A stretch of DNA of 64,000 nucleotides, from assembly GCA_052144935.1 (NCBI GenBank), contig JBKQPR010000119.1, forward strand, positions 1 through 64,000, written 5' to 3'. This DNA comes from JOPF133 sp052144935. GTDB lineage: Bacteria; Acidobacteriota; Terriglobia; Bryobacterales; Bryobacteraceae. The notes under the pieces were generated by a model that searched no databases, had not been told where the DNA came from, and saw only the letters and a list, made by a program, of their open reading frames with translations. Below, piece after piece: positions 16,301-24,742 of the stretch. The stretch's first letter is position 1. Each line of letters starts with the position of its first letter. A program made the translations under genes and the position numbers.

Positions 16301-16890
16301 GTCTTGCGTTTGGCTTCCCGCGCAGGCAGGTTGCGGGCGATCTCTTCCTGGGTGCGGCCGGAAAGCACACTGTAGGCGTACGCCTCCACATCCCAGCCGG
16401 GCACCGCGAATTCGTCGCGCTTCTTGAGCAGCAGCCACTCGTTGCCTTTGCCGCGTCCCTTCATGTGGACCAAAGCGAAATCGCCGTTGAGCTTTTCGCC
16501 GTGCAGCCGGAACTTCAGGTCGCCGCGGGCCAGTTGCTCGGCGCCGGAGGCCTCGCCGATCAGATCGAAGGAGCCGCGGTCCCATAGCATTACGCTGCCG
16601 GCGCCGTAGTTGCCCGCCGGGATGTTGCCCTCGAAACTGCCGTAATCCACGGGGTGGTCTTCCACATGGGCGGCGAAGTGCTTCACTGCCGGATCGAGGG
16701 TGGGTCCTTTGGGCACCGCCCAGGATTTCAGGACCCCATCCATCTCCAGGCGGAAATCGTAATGCAGGCGCGTGGCGTCGTGGCGCTGTACGCAAAAATA
16801 ATGGGCGCCGCCATGGCTCGGAACCGTTCCGGGCGGCGGCTCGGGGGTGTTCGCGAAACGGCGTTTGGCGGCGTACTCCTCGAGCGGCAT
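13303..16890 (-). CDS. ligD: ATP-dependent DNA ligase D (PE-LIG-POL)
   Basis: Multidomain non-homologous end-joining enzyme, 1195 residues, longer than the usual 800-900. Order: 3'-phosphoesterase (residues about 25-165, RLHYDFRLEMDG and EDHPVDYGSFEGNIPAGNYG); an Ala/Pro/Arg linker of about 230 residues; ATP ligase with nucleotidyl lysine near 459 in EIKWDGVRA and C-terminal OB fold; a second repeat linker (residues about 745-865); and a primase-polymerase domain (YTKRDVLNYYDAV, DYVLIDLDPQ, GGDGMHVYIPLEP). Ku is divergently transcribed 98 bases away. The two long linkers are built from near-identical 15-base units and account for the extra length. Confidence 0.95.
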   Translation of the reverse strand: MPLEEYAAKRRFANTPEPPPGTVPSHGGAHYFCVQRHDATRLHYDFRLEMDGVLKSWAVPKGPTLDPAVKHFAAHVEDHPVDYGSFEGNIPAGNYGAGSVMLWDRGSFDLIGEASGAEQLARGDLKFRLHGEKLNGDFALVHMKGRGKGNEWLLLKKRDEFAVPGWDVEAYAYSVLSGRTQEEIARNLPAREAKRKTAGAADRVWESRPARRGAKAATAPAATPGTQPAAPTATAPASAPARKGRGKRGTEAAGAPAPENSSADPAVEAAASARTPEGPSAAPAAKAAASAPARRGRGKRATEAAGAPAPENSSADPAVEAAASAPARRGPSAAPAAKATASAPAPEGRPGKRGTEVAGASWPGPEDQPAGRAAKATTSAPAPESQPAAKTAAASAPAPEGRLGKRSTKTSAAPKSQPAIDPGKLKGARAAEMPASIEPMMATLVASPPRGQDWLFEIKWDGVRAIAFVDREEVRLQARSGLRSERQYPELAVIHHQIAARQAVLDGEIAVLDAKGVARFHLIQPRIANADPNSVAHLARSTPVVYFAFDLLYLDGYDLRNVALAQRRELLETVVTPGGVLRISAAFPGAGEEMLAAARENGLEGIVAKHANSGYESRRSRDWLKIKIVDEQEFAIGGYTAPQGGRSHFGALVLGVYDEGKLRWVGNVGTGFDHKSLAAIHARLQPLVTESCPFAERPKPDRGITWVQPDVVCQVKYLEWTQDNRLRAPVFLGLRDDIGARQVNRESALPAVPAQAPAGAPSEGPAGAPSEGPAGTPDGVPAGAPDGVPAGATNKVPAGASARVPAGAPNGVPAGATNKVPAGASARVSAGASARVPAGAPDDAPAVPPSALPAGAAPAADPPASDPTAKGREGKEGEGGGSRRDPFLADVKEATCKIGPHTLKFTNLKKVFYPDEGYTKRDVLNYYDAVTGLILPHLKDRPLSLKRYPNGIKEQFFFQKDAPESFAPWLRTEWIDSDHNERPIRYVLAQDRASLLYLVNLGCIDHNPWMSRMASLDNPDYVLIDLDPQECPFDLIVDAALLVKGILDRIGLTGYPKTTGGDGMHVYIPLEPIYTYEEARIFAELISRLAVAERRDLFTTPRSVAKRQKNRVYFDYLQIGKSKTIAAPYVLRAYPGAPVATPLEWSEVRRGLHPSQFTIANARERFAAKGDLFAGVLKRPQRLEDALEKLEGLFK
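14330..14640. repeat. 15-bp tandem repeat encoding the LIG-POL linker of LigD
   Basis: About twenty degenerate 15-base units that read on the minus strand as P-A-G-A-P/S followed by variable residues (DGV, NGV, SEG, NKV, ARV). They encode the flexible linker between ligase and polymerase domains. Blocks of units recur in the same order, which suggests expansion of larger segments. Confidence 0.8.
15690..16215. repeat. Higher-order repeats encoding the PE-LIG linker of LigD
   Basis: Repeated modules of roughly 100-130 bases, read as A-P-A-R-R-G-R-G-K-R followed by T-E-A-A-G-A-P-A-P-E-N-S and D-P-A-V-E-A-A-A-S-A. At least two modules are almost identical, near 15920-16010 and 16080-16170. They keep the frame and form a basic, Ala/Pro-rich disordered linker. 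Confidence 0.75.
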
Positions 16891-16988
16891 AAGTCCCTTT
16901 ATCCCTCTCCGTTTACATCCTATCGGGCATTGTAGTATGTTGAAAGCCGTAGAGGGTGAGGAGACCCCTTGCCCAGCGAGGGTGAATT

Positions 16989-17870
16989 ATGGCATCGAGC
17001 GTCTGGAAGGGCCACCTCACGTTTGGCCTGGTTTCCTTTCCCGTGCGGCTGTTCAGCGCCGCGCGCAGCGAAACCATCAGCTTCAATCTCTTGCACAAAG
17101 AGGACCATTCGCGCATTCGCCAGGTGACCTACTGCCAGGCGGAGGACAAGCCCGTGCAGCGCAGCGAGCTGGTGAAGGGCTACGAGTACGAAAAAGACCA
17201 CTACGTGGAGATCGACGACGAGGACATCAAGAAGGTCGCGCCCAAAACGGCCAAGGTGATGGAGATCCTGGAATTCGTCAAGGCCGAGCAGGTGGACCCG
17301 ATCTACCTGGAAAGCTCCTACTACGTGGCGCCCGACGAGGGCGGCGAGAAGCCCTACGCGCTGCTGTTCCAGGCCTTGCGCGAATCGGCATACTACGCCC
17401 TGGCCAAGGTGGCGATGCACAACCGCGAGCACATCATCGTGCTGCGGCCGGGGGCCAAGGGAATTCTCTCGCACACCATGTATTACCAGGACGAGATCCG
17501 CCAGGTGGATGAATTCCGCACGGATACCAGCCTGGTGAAGGAAAAGGAGCTGGCCATGGCGAAGATGCTGATTTCTTCGCTGGAGGCCGATTTCGAGCCG
17601 CAGAAATACCACGACGAGTACCGCGACAATCTGCAGAAGATGATCGAGGCCAAGATCGAGGGGCGCAAAGTGGTGGCGGCGCCCAGCGAGCACGTGGCTC
17701 CGGTGATCGACATCATGGAAGCGCTCAAGAGGAGCCTGGCCGAGAAGCGCAAGCCCGCGCAAGTGGCTACGGCGACCGACGCCGTTGCCGAGGCTCAGCA
17801 AGACGAGCAGCAGGAAGCGGCGCTCGAAGAGGCGCCTAAGAAGCGCACGCGGAAAAGCAAAGTGGGGTAG
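16989..17870 (+). CDS. ku: Ku protein, DNA end-binding
   Basis: Homodimeric Ku that binds double-strand ends and recruits LigD. 293 residues. The N-terminus WKGHLTFGLVSFPVRLFSAA and the core VTYCQAEDKPVQRSELVKGYEYEKD are diagnostic, and YALLFQALRESAYYALAKVAM lies in the bridge region. The C-terminus is a Lys/Arg/Glu-rich tail (EEAPKKRTRKSKVG) of the kind that contacts LigD and DNA. It is divergent from ligD with 98 bases between the start codons, the normal two-gene bacterial NHEJ arrangement. Confidence 0.95.
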   Translation: MASSVWKGHLTFGLVSFPVRLFSAARSETISFNLLHKEDHSRIRQVTYCQAEDKPVQRSELVKGYEYEKDHYVEIDDEDIKKVAPKTAKVMEILEFVKAEQVDPIYLESSYYVAPDEGGEKPYALLFQALRESAYYALAKVAMHNREHIIVLRPGAKGILSHTMYYQDEIRQVDEFRTDTSLVKEKELAMAKMLISSLEADFEPQKYHDEYRDNLQKMIEAKIEGRKVVAAPSEHVAPVIDIMEALKRSLAEKRKPAQVATATDAVAEAQQDEQQEAALEEAPKKRTRKSKVG

Positions 17871-17913
17871 GCGGAGCAGGGGCCCCGCCTGCCCTCCCGC
17901 CGGCCTGTGGCGC

Positions 17914-18276
17914 TTACATCCCCTTCGGCTGCCACAGCGCCAGTGCGGCGCCGGTCGGATCGATCAGAATGCTGAACCAACCCATGCCAGGCACTTCGGT
18001 GACATCCTTAATAATGGTGGCGCCCAGCGACCGGGCCTTCCCGGTGGCCGCCTGGATTTCGTCGACCGACACGTACGCCAGCCAAGCCGAGGGAGCGCCG
18101 GGCATGGGGTGCTTCAGGATGCCCCCGCCGGTTCCCTGCCCGACCTTGATCATCGTGTAAGTGCTATCTCCCATCGGAAGATCTTCCAGCGTCCAGTCGA
18201 AAAGGTGGCTGTAGAAATCTTTGGCCTTTTCCACATCGGTGGTGTTCAGCTCCACGTGTACGAAAGCGTTTGCCAT
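17914..18276 (-). CDS. VOC (glyoxalase/bleomycin resistance) family protein
   Basis: A 120-residue vicinal-oxygen-chelate fold protein with two beta-alpha-beta-beta-beta modules. The first is AFVHVELNTTDVEKAKDFYS with LFDWTLEDLPMG. The second is AWLAYVSVDEIQAATGKARS, then GMGWFSILIDPTGAALALWQP. Metal-ligand positions (H near the start, E/D near the C-terminus) are partly kept. The ATG at 18276 follows a very good ribosome-binding site (GGAGGAAACACC). Substrate unknown. It stands alone between ku and the GT39 gene, convergent with ku. Confidence 0.85.
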   Translation of the reverse strand: MANAFVHVELNTTDVEKAKDFYSHLFDWTLEDLPMGDSTYTMIKVGQGTGGGILKHPMPGAPSAWLAYVSVDEIQAATGKARSLGATIIKDVTEVPGMGWFSILIDPTGAALALWQPKGM

Positions 18277-18672
18277 GGTGTTTCCTCCATCCCTACGACG
18301 ATTGGACGGCGAAGGAATCGACATGTCCCGAGGGAATCGTCCGTATTGCACCAGCGCCTTCCGTCGCCGATTTCGTCCATCTCTCTGTTCTGGCTTCCCG
18401 CCATCGGTTGACCGCCTGCGACACTGCGCTCACGGGCGAGTTGCGCTTGCAGGACTGGTTCGTCCGGTGCTGTTCCAGGAAGAGCAGGACCCAAGATGCC
18501 AATCTTGCCCTCAATCTCGCGACTGCTGGAATTGCCCAACCTGGTGGGCGCGTGAATCGGGCGATGGGTGCCTGCCTCTCAGGCGCTGGCGGGCGATCCG
18601 GGCATCGACTACGCCGACGCAGCCGAACTGCCGATGCCGATCGAGACTCTGTCGCGCCGCGGTTGAGCGGCC
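18277..18672. other. Intergenic region, no convincing gene
   Basis: Several overlapping short open frames occur on both strands, but none reads like a protein throughout. A stretch near 18585-18666 on the plus strand (QALAGDPGIDYADAAELP) could be the end of an old gene, but I cannot place it in a family. Confidence 0.4.
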
Positions 18673-20226
18673 TCAGTCCCAATTCTTCAGCTCCGGCCAG
18701 ATCTCGCCCAGGGGCCGCTTGATCCCGCGACAATAGAAGACGTCAAAATGCTCGGACGGCGTGGAGTAGGGATGGGTAACGCTGGCGACCTTGTGTACCT
18801 CGGCGAAGCGCGACTCCAGGCCCTTCTGCCGTCCGGCCATGACGATGATACTTTCGCCGGTGTAGCCACCGGGGCCCCAGAGGAAGTAGCTCTGATGCCC
18901 GCTGATGGCGTGCGGCAAGCCGTATTTCCCGCCGAACAGGTCGATGGCTCCGGCCTGCCCGTAATTTTGGCCGAAGATGGCGGTCCGGGCACGCACGTCC
19001 GGCGGCAGGCCGTTGTATACGCGCGCCACCGTGGCCGCCATCTCCTCCCAGCCAAACTGGTCGGCGAAGATCTGCGGCAAGGGGCCCAGCCTGTGCCTTT
19101 CCAGCCTGGGCTGCTGGAGATGCAGCGCCTCGGTATACCGGATGTAGGTTTCAGGCGGCAGAACCGGGATCGCGATCGGCGCCAGCAACACGCCGAGGGC
19201 CACCATCAGGGCGGGATAAGCGAGTTTCAGCCATCGGACCCGCGGCGCTTCCAGCCATGCTTCCCACATCGCGCCGCCCGCGGCGAACAAGACCGGAAAG
19301 GCGGGAAAGAGATAGTAGATGCGCGGGCTTAGAACGACGATCACAGCCGCGGTGAAAACCCATGCCCAACCCAGCGCGCGAAACGGTTTGCCGGTCTTCG
19401 AGACGAAGAAAAACCACAGGCCGGCGAGCCAGATGGGCAGCGTCAGGGGAAGCATCGTCAGGATTTCCTGGGAAAAGAACGCCAGCGGCCCGAGGGGCAC
19501 ATCGCGGCCGCTGCGGCGGATATTGGCCTGCAGCTCCAGGAACGGGAAGTGATGCTGGATATTCCACAGCAGATTCGGCAGGAAGAGGAGGAACGCGACG
19601 GCGCCGCCGATCCAGAGCCAGCGGCTGCGAAGCGCGCGGCGCTCGGGAGTCAGGAGCAGGCCGAAAACGAGGCCGGCTCCGAAGAGCGCCATGGAGTACT
19701 TGTTTTCGAGGCCGAATCCCGCCAGGATGCCGAACCAGATCCAGAGCTTCCGGTTGCCGGTCTTGACGATGCGGAGGAGCAGCCAGGCGCAACCCAACCA
19801 GAAGAGCGGCTCGAACGCGTTCATGGTGAGCAGGTTGCCGATACCCAGAATACCCGGCGCGACCAGGGCCGCGAGGGCGGCGAGACCCTGGGCAAAGCGC
19901 TTCCCGCCGAGTTCGCGGGCGATCAGGGCGGTGAGGGCGACCTCGGCCGCTCCCGCCACGGCGGGCACGAAGCGGATGGCCGGGAGCGAGTCGCCCAAGA
20001 GCGACCGCACAATCCAGGCGATCCATGCGATCAGCGGCGGCTGGTCCACGTAACCCAAAGCCAGATGCCGGCTGCATGCGAGGTAATACAACTCGTCGCG
20101 GAAATAGCCGTAATGCCGCCCGGCGTAGAGGTGGACCAGGAGCGTCGAGGCGGAGAGGCAGACGATTACGGCGGTGGCGGAGAGCGCCAGCGGGCGATGA
20201 CTATCGGCGGGGTCCGTGGTGTTCAA
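18673..20226 (-). CDS. GT39/ArnT-like membrane glycosyltransferase
   Basis: A 517-residue polytopic protein of the PMT/ArnT superfamily, which transfers sugars from polyprenyl-phosphate donors on the periplasmic side. The first loop has YFRDELYYLACSRHLALGYV, the Asp-Glu motif of the family, then VDQPPLIAWIAWIVRSLLG. About ten to twelve helices follow, and a soluble C-terminal domain carries FGQNYGQAGAIDLFG and a YFLWGPGGYTGESIIVM segment. Acceptor unknown. No neighbouring lipid A or S-layer genes help to define it. Confidence 0.85.
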   Translation of the reverse strand: MNTTDPADSHRPLALSATAVIVCLSASTLLVHLYAGRHYGYFRDELYYLACSRHLALGYVDQPPLIAWIAWIVRSLLGDSLPAIRFVPAVAGAAEVALTALIARELGGKRFAQGLAALAALVAPGILGIGNLLTMNAFEPLFWLGCAWLLLRIVKTGNRKLWIWFGILAGFGLENKYSMALFGAGLVFGLLLTPERRALRSRWLWIGGAVAFLLFLPNLLWNIQHHFPFLELQANIRRSGRDVPLGPLAFFSQEILTMLPLTLPIWLAGLWFFFVSKTGKPFRALGWAWVFTAAVIVVLSPRIYYLFPAFPVLFAAGGAMWEAWLEAPRVRWLKLAYPALMVALGVLLAPIAIPVLPPETYIRYTEALHLQQPRLERHRLGPLPQIFADQFGWEEMAATVARVYNGLPPDVRARTAIFGQNYGQAGAIDLFGGKYGLPHAISGHQSYFLWGPGGYTGESIIVMAGRQKGLESRFAEVHKVASVTHPYSTPSEHFDVFYCRGIKRPLGEIWPELKNWD

Positions 20227-20250
20227 GCAGGGACCTACGTAGGAAGCCGA

Positions 20251-20445
20251 TCAGCCCTTCGGCTCTCGCCCGGAGTCTGGCGTGTTCTGCCGCTGCGCAG
20301 CCAGGATCTCGCGTCCCTTTTGCGAATAAAGGCGTTCCTGAAATTCCCGGTCAAAACGATCCAGGTCGTAATCGCCGCGTTCACTGTGCTCCCACCTCTC
20401 AGTGGCGGCGGCTCGTTTCAGAATTAATCGTGCATCCGAGGACAT
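20251..20445 (-). CDS. Small hypothetical protein (64 aa)
   Basis: MSSDARLILKRAAATERWEH followed by a charged helical stretch (DYDLDRFDREFQERLYSQKG). No family recognised. It is preceded by a good ribosome-binding site (AAGAGG, seven bases before the ATG), which is the main reason to accept it. It lies downstream of a broken gene on the same strand and upstream of nothing obvious; the GT39 gene starts 24 bases further on. Confidence 0.5.
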   Translation of the reverse strand: MSSDARLILKRAAATERWEHSERGDYDLDRFDREFQERLYSQKGREILAAQRQNTPDSGREPKG

Positions 20446-20494
20446 AATATAAACCTCTTATCTTAGCGCAAGTAGGAATTCCAGAAGCAGTTGT

Positions 20495-21161
20495 TCAGTT
20501 TTCGATCGTTCGTCGCGACGCGATAGATGCATCCGCTGACCCGCTCCCGAAGGGTCCACATACATCTTCCTCCTCCCGTACGGTAAAGTCCATTTCGCCA
20601 AGGAGAACCCGGCGCAGCAACGACGCGCAGTCGGGAATGGTCCGGACCACGAGAACACCGTTGGCGACGCCGGTTGCGAGGTTCACTTGGATTGCGAGCG
20701 GGTGAATTTCCCTTAGGGTACGGGCGCGCGTGTCATAGACGGCTTTCTCCGACGTCGCGACAGCCTTGGCGCTCGCTCTTGGAAGTACTGCAGATCTCGA
20801 ACCGGATCCTTTGCGACCTCCGAAATCAGCCTACAGAACTCCGAGGCGTCCTTGATGCGCGAGAGAGTCCGATATGCAAACACGAAATTGCCATAGAGAA
20901 GCAGGGCGGCCTTCTGGAACCGCTCCACGCCTGAGGGAATTCTCCGATCATGCAACGGGCGCCGAAGAAGTGCTCGAAAAAGGGCGATTCGACCCGGTTC
21001 TTGTGGACCAGCAGAAGGAGTTCATTCAGGTGCGAACAATCGAGCCGTTTGGTCTCGTCGCCGAGAATGGCGGCCAAGCTGTCTGAATCGATTTGGGCCT
21101 CACCTTCGACCTCGGCGCCAGTCAACATTCGCGCATACCTGAGAAAATCACTCGGGGGCAC
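20495..21161 (-). pseudogene. Hypothetical protein, two frameshifts
   Basis: A GTG at 21161 with a good site (AGGAG) opens PPSDFLRYARMLTGAEVEGE and DCSHLNELLLLVHKNRVESP. The protein-like reading moves to a second frame near 20950 (SGVERFQKAALLLYGNFVFA, FCRLISEVAKDPVRDLQYFQ). It moves to a third near 20770 (VATSEKAVYDTRARTLREIH, GVLVVRTIPDCASLLRRVLL), ending at 20495. Together about 220 residues. No family recognised. All three pieces have plausible composition, so this is one gene with two indels rather than three genes. Confidence 0.6.
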
Positions 21162-21235
21162 AGATCTCCTGCTTTCATTCTCAAGACATATGTTATACGA
21201 ATTGTTGGCTTAGGCAGATCCTCGGAGGGCCCGCT

Positions 21236-22351
21236 CTACCCCGCCCGATCCGCGCCCAGTGGCCGCAGCCACCCCAGATTGAACGGCAACTCCGTCATGG
21301 GCCCCTGCCATTGCAGCTCGCGCTCGATATCGGGATGCATGCGGTACGCCTTCTTCACGTCCGCCACCTTGGCGCCGATCACCTCGATCTTGGCCGGATC
21401 CCATTGTCCGAGGCCGATCTGCCCGGAGTACTTCACATAGCCAAGCCACTCCGGGTTGATCCCCATGGTCTCCGCCGCCGTGCGATCCGCCGACACATAG
21501 TCCGTGGAGGCCAGCGCGATCCGCGACTCTACCGGCGTCCCGGAATTCGGTCCGTTGCCTTCCATGCCTTCGTACCCGTCGATCACCGACGCGCCCCAGT
21601 TCAGGCGCTGCGCCACCACCATCATATTGTAGTGCGTCTGCCGCAGCCCCACGTGGAACTTGCGCTTCTCGTTCCAGCGCGGCGTCTCGCCCTGCTTCGA
21701 GTGCAGCGGCGCGCCCAGCACCATGTTCTTGATCCCCAGCGACGCGATCACCGTGTTGTGCGTCTTCAGCATCGCCGCTGAGATCACAAACGCCTCCGGG
21801 TCCACCAGCCGGGCCGCGATGCGGCACGGGACGATGTGCAGGTCCTGGTCCAGCAGCGCAATCCGTTCGAACTCGGCCTCCTGGTTCAAGTCGATCAGCT
21901 CCAACTGCTGCTTGCGGTACTCCGAGGTGAGCGCGGGATACTTGAAGTTTTCATACCCGCGCCGGGTGTCGCCCGCCGACGCTTCGGCGATCTTCACCGG
22001 CCCCCGGAAGCTCTCCGCCAGGTAGTCCAGGATGCCGCGCATGGCGTCGGCGTGGCTGGCCGCCAGTTGGTTCTCGGTGTTGACGAAGTTGGGCTTGATG
22101 ACCACGTACTTCTTGCCCTTCATCCTGGCCCGCAGGTCCTGGTCGATGGCCTTGAGCGCCAGGTAGACGTTCTTGCGGCGTTCCAGGCCCTGCTGGATGG
22201 CCACCGTGGACCGCCGTTCGACGCCCGGAAACTCTTCGGGATTCGAGCCGGCCCCCGGCCTGCGCTGCGGCTGGGCAGATACGTTCTTGCGCAAGAGGGC
22301 CGCCGCCCCCGCTAGTTGGAACAGCGTCCTTCGTTGGACCCCTTTTGCCAT
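21236..22351 (-). CDS. DUF362 domain protein, Tat-exported
   Basis: A 371-residue protein with a Tat-type leader (GVQRRTLFQLAGAAALLRKN) and a DUF362 core: KKYVVIKPNFVNTENQLAAS, VKIAEASAGDTRRGYENFKY, AFVISAAMLKTHNTVIASLG and WGASVIDGYEGMEGNGPNSG. DUF362 proteins are often Fe-S linked or act in anaerobic or exported redox chemistry, but their function is unknown and no CxxC cluster motif is present here. The frame is open 115 codons upstream through repeats; the ATG at 22351 has a GGAGGT site and begins the Tat leader. A second DUF362 protein lies at 36021-37280. Confidence 0.83.
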   Translation of the reverse strand: MAKGVQRRTLFQLAGAAALLRKNVSAQPQRRPGAGSNPEEFPGVERRSTVAIQQGLERRKNVYLALKAIDQDLRARMKGKKYVVIKPNFVNTENQLAASHADAMRGILDYLAESFRGPVKIAEASAGDTRRGYENFKYPALTSEYRKQQLELIDLNQEAEFERIALLDQDLHIVPCRIAARLVDPEAFVISAAMLKTHNTVIASLGIKNMVLGAPLHSKQGETPRWNEKRKFHVGLRQTHYNMMVVAQRLNWGASVIDGYEGMEGNGPNSGTPVESRIALASTDYVSADRTAAETMGINPEWLGYVKYSGQIGLGQWDPAKIEVIGAKVADVKKAYRMHPDIERELQWQGPMTELPFNLGWLRPLGADRAG

Positions 22352-22379
22352 GGTGACCTCCCTGGGGCCTCGCGGCCCC

Positions 22380-22680
22380 GGTTGGCAGGCTGAAGCCTGC
22401 CCCACTTTGGGCTGAAGCCCAATGCCACTTACTTTGCCTGCCCCGGATTCTGCACCCAGTTGTGGGGCGGGCAATCCTGCCCTGGAGTCCCCTCCGGTAC
22501 GGGCCCAGAGGGCACCCCCAGGCGGCTCCTTCGGGCGGTGCGCGAGTCTGCGCGCGCGGCAAGCGCCGGCTGAAAACCGGCGGGCCCCAGTGGGCAACCC
22601 AGGATTGGCTGCCCTACGATTGGAACCCTTGCCAAATGTTGAAACCTCAGTGGCAGGCTGAAGGCTGCCAACCTCGGTGA
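22380..22680. repeat. Cluster of dispersed palindromic repeats
   Basis: Short hairpins of the form GGCAGGCTGAAGCCTGCC (near 22384) and CGCCGGCTGAAAACCGGCG (near 22564), and a longer conserved block near 22561-22607 that includes GGGCCCCAGTGGGCAACCC. The long block recurs at 29615-29661 and the short hairpin at 24953. The region separates the divergent DUF362 and AKR genes. Confidence 0.75.
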
Positions 22681-22721
22681 AATAAGATATTATCATCTTT
22701 TGGACTTACAAGGAGGTCCGG

Positions 22722-23915
22722 ATGACCCGCTCCGCGTCACGTCGCAACTTCCTGGCGGCCGGTTTGACACTTCCCGCCGCCGCTTCGGCATCGCGTTTCA
22801 CGGATTCGCCGCAGCAGCAACCCCCGCCGCAGGTCCGGTCGTCGTCTTCCGGCCCGGCATTCCAGTACCGCATCCTGGGCAAGACCGGAATGAAGGTCAC
22901 CACCGTCGGCTTCGGCTGCATGATCACCTCCGATGGCAGCGTGGTGGAACGCGCCGCCGACCTCGGCATCACCTACTTCGATACCGCCCGCGGCTACCAG
23001 CAGGGCAACAACGAGCGCATGGTCGGGGCGGCGCTCAAAAACAAGCGCCAGGACATCACCCTCTCCACCAAGTCCCACTCGGGCAGCAAATCCGAGGCCC
23101 TGGCCGACCTGGACACCAGCCTCAAGGAACTCGGCACGGATCACGTGGACATCTGGTATCTCCACGGCAAGACGCGCCCCGAGGATATCACCGACGATCT
23201 CATCGACGCGCAGCAGACCGCCAAGCAGGCCGGCAAGATCCGTTTTGCCGGCGTCAGCACCCACAGCGGCCAGGCGACGCTCATCCCGTTCCTCGCCAAA
23301 CACGAGAAGATCGACGTGGTCCTGAGCGCTTACAACTTCACCATGGAACCGGACGTGACCGCCGCACTAGAGGTGGCTGCCAAGGCCGGCAAAGGCGTGG
23401 TGGCCATGAAGATCATGGCGGGCGGCGCGGGCGGCGGGCGTGGACGGGGGCGCGGCGGCCCCAACCCCAACGCCGAGAAACTCAAACAGCCCGGAGCCAT
23501 GGCCGCCGTGCTCCGCTGGGTCACGCGCAATCCCAACGTCCACACCACCGTCCCCAGCATGACCGACATGGACCAACTGGACGAGAACATCCGCGCGGGC
23601 TTCCAGCCCTTCTCCCCCGGCGACGCCAGGCTGCTGGCGGTACACCGTGAGATGCTGCGCCCCTTCTACTGCAACATGTGCGGCCAGTGCGAGGGCCAGT
23701 GCCGCTACGGCCTGCCGGTCCAGGACGTGCTGCGCTTCGTCACCTACGCCGATGGCTACGGCCAGTTCGGGCTGGGCCGCGAGCGCTTCCAGGAGTTGTC
23801 CTCCGAGCATGCCTCGGTGCGTTGCGCCGATTGCCCCGGATGCACCGTGGAATGCCCGCACGGCGTCCGGGTGGCTGAGCGGCTCATCCGCGCACAGGAG
23901 CTTTTCGGGTGCTGA
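22722..23915 (+). CDS. Aldo/keto reductase with C-terminal Fe-S domain, Tat-exported
   Basis: A 397-residue protein. A Tat leader (SASRRNFLAAGLTLPAAASA) precedes an AKR barrel with the catalytic set still visible: D and Y in YFDTARGYQQGNNERM, K in LSTKSHSG and H in DIWYLHGKT. A C-terminal domain (residues about 320-397) carries two cysteine clusters, CNMCGQCEGQC and CADCPGCTVEC, typical of ferredoxin-like AKR fusions. It starts with a strong AAGGAGG site. It overlaps the next gene by seven bases. Substrate unknown; periplasmic redox of a keto or aldehyde group is inferred. Confidence 0.88.
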   Translation: MTRSASRRNFLAAGLTLPAAASASRFTDSPQQQPPPQVRSSSSGPAFQYRILGKTGMKVTTVGFGCMITSDGSVVERAADLGITYFDTARGYQQGNNERMVGAALKNKRQDITLSTKSHSGSKSEALADLDTSLKELGTDHVDIWYLHGKTRPEDITDDLIDAQQTAKQAGKIRFAGVSTHSGQATLIPFLAKHEKIDVVLSAYNFTMEPDVTAALEVAAKAGKGVVAMKIMAGGAGGGRGRGRGGPNPNAEKLKQPGAMAAVLRWVTRNPNVHTTVPSMTDMDQLDENIRAGFQPFSPGDARLLAVHREMLRPFYCNMCGQCEGQCRYGLPVQDVLRFVTYADGYGQFGLGRERFQELSSEHASVRCADCPGCTVECPHGVRVAERLIRAQELFGC

Positions 23916-24742
23916 GGCTGCCTGGCGCGCTGGCGGTTTGCGCGTGCTTGGCGTGCTTCACGGCTGCGGCCGCCGCTCCCACGTGCACCCTGGTGCCCGG
24001 CTGGACCCAGAATGGCCCACCGCGCGTCTACACCGCCGACAACCTCTACGAGTACATGGACGGCAACTCGGAAGGCTACTTCCTCTACAACTTCCAGGAG
24101 ATGCATGGGGTCACCTGCAAGCAGGGCGAAGTCACCTTCGTCATCGACATCTCCGATATGGGCGACTCCGATTTCGCCTTCGGCATGTTCACCTCCACGC
24201 GCGACCTGCGGCAGCCGGCCTATCCCGTGGGGATGGGCGGACAGATCGTCCCGCGCCGCCTGATTTTCGCCAAGGGCAAATACTACATCGAAATCGCCGC
24301 CAACCCGGAGGGCGACTACACCGCGGCCCTTAAGCTATGGGCCGCGGCGCTCGATAAATCGGTCGCGGGCGCCACCCAGCCGCCGGCCGCCATGCAATGG
24401 TTCCCCACCGAAGGCCAGCAGTCGCTGCGTTTGGTGCCGGAAAGCGTCCTGGGCCTGCGCATCCTGCGGCGCGGCTACATGGCCCAGTATGATTTCGGCA
24501 AAGCCTTTGTGGTTTTCGAAGAGACACCGCAATCGGCGGCCGAGGTCATGCAGAAGCTGCGGGCGCGATTCGGCCAAGCCACCCCGGCGGCCGTAGCCGA
24601 CGAAGCATTTCAAGCCACCGACCAATACCTGGGCCGTCTCTGCATTTTCCGCAAAGGCAGCCACATCGGAGGCTACGCCATCACGGCCGCCGCGCCCGAC
24701 CCGCTGGCGCTGGCCAAGCCGCTGGCCGCCAAGGTCCCGTAG
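23909..24742 (+). CDS. Exported DUF6599-type protein
   Basis: A 277-residue protein with a signal peptide (GALAVCACLACFTAAAAA). Conserved segments are VYTADNLYEYMDGNSEGYFL, GEVTFVIDISDMGDSDFAFG and RLIFAKGKYYIEIAANPEGD. I recognise the YEYMDGNSEGY pattern from uncharacterised Acidobacteriota proteins (DUF6599); function unknown. The GTG at 23909 lies inside the end of the AKR gene with an AGGAG site eight bases upstream, so the two are co-translated. Confidence 0.78.
   Translation: MLRLPGALAVCACLACFTAAAAAPTCTLVPGWTQNGPPRVYTADNLYEYMDGNSEGYFLYNFQEMHGVTCKQGEVTFVIDISDMGDSDFAFGMFTSTRDLRQPAYPVGMGGQIVPRRLIFAKGKYYIEIAANPEGDYTAALKLWAAALDKSVAGATQPPAAMQWFPTEGQQSLRLVPESVLGLRILRRGYMAQYDFGKAFVVFEETPQSAAEVMQKLRARFGQATPAAVADEAFQATDQYLGRLCIFRKGSHIGGYAITAAAPDPLALAKPLAAKVP

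Noticed and set aside
22352..22696. 115-codon N-terminal extension of the DUF362 protein
   Set aside because: It is a translation of intergenic hairpin repeats; the ATG at 22351 has a good ribosome-binding site and begins the Tat leader.
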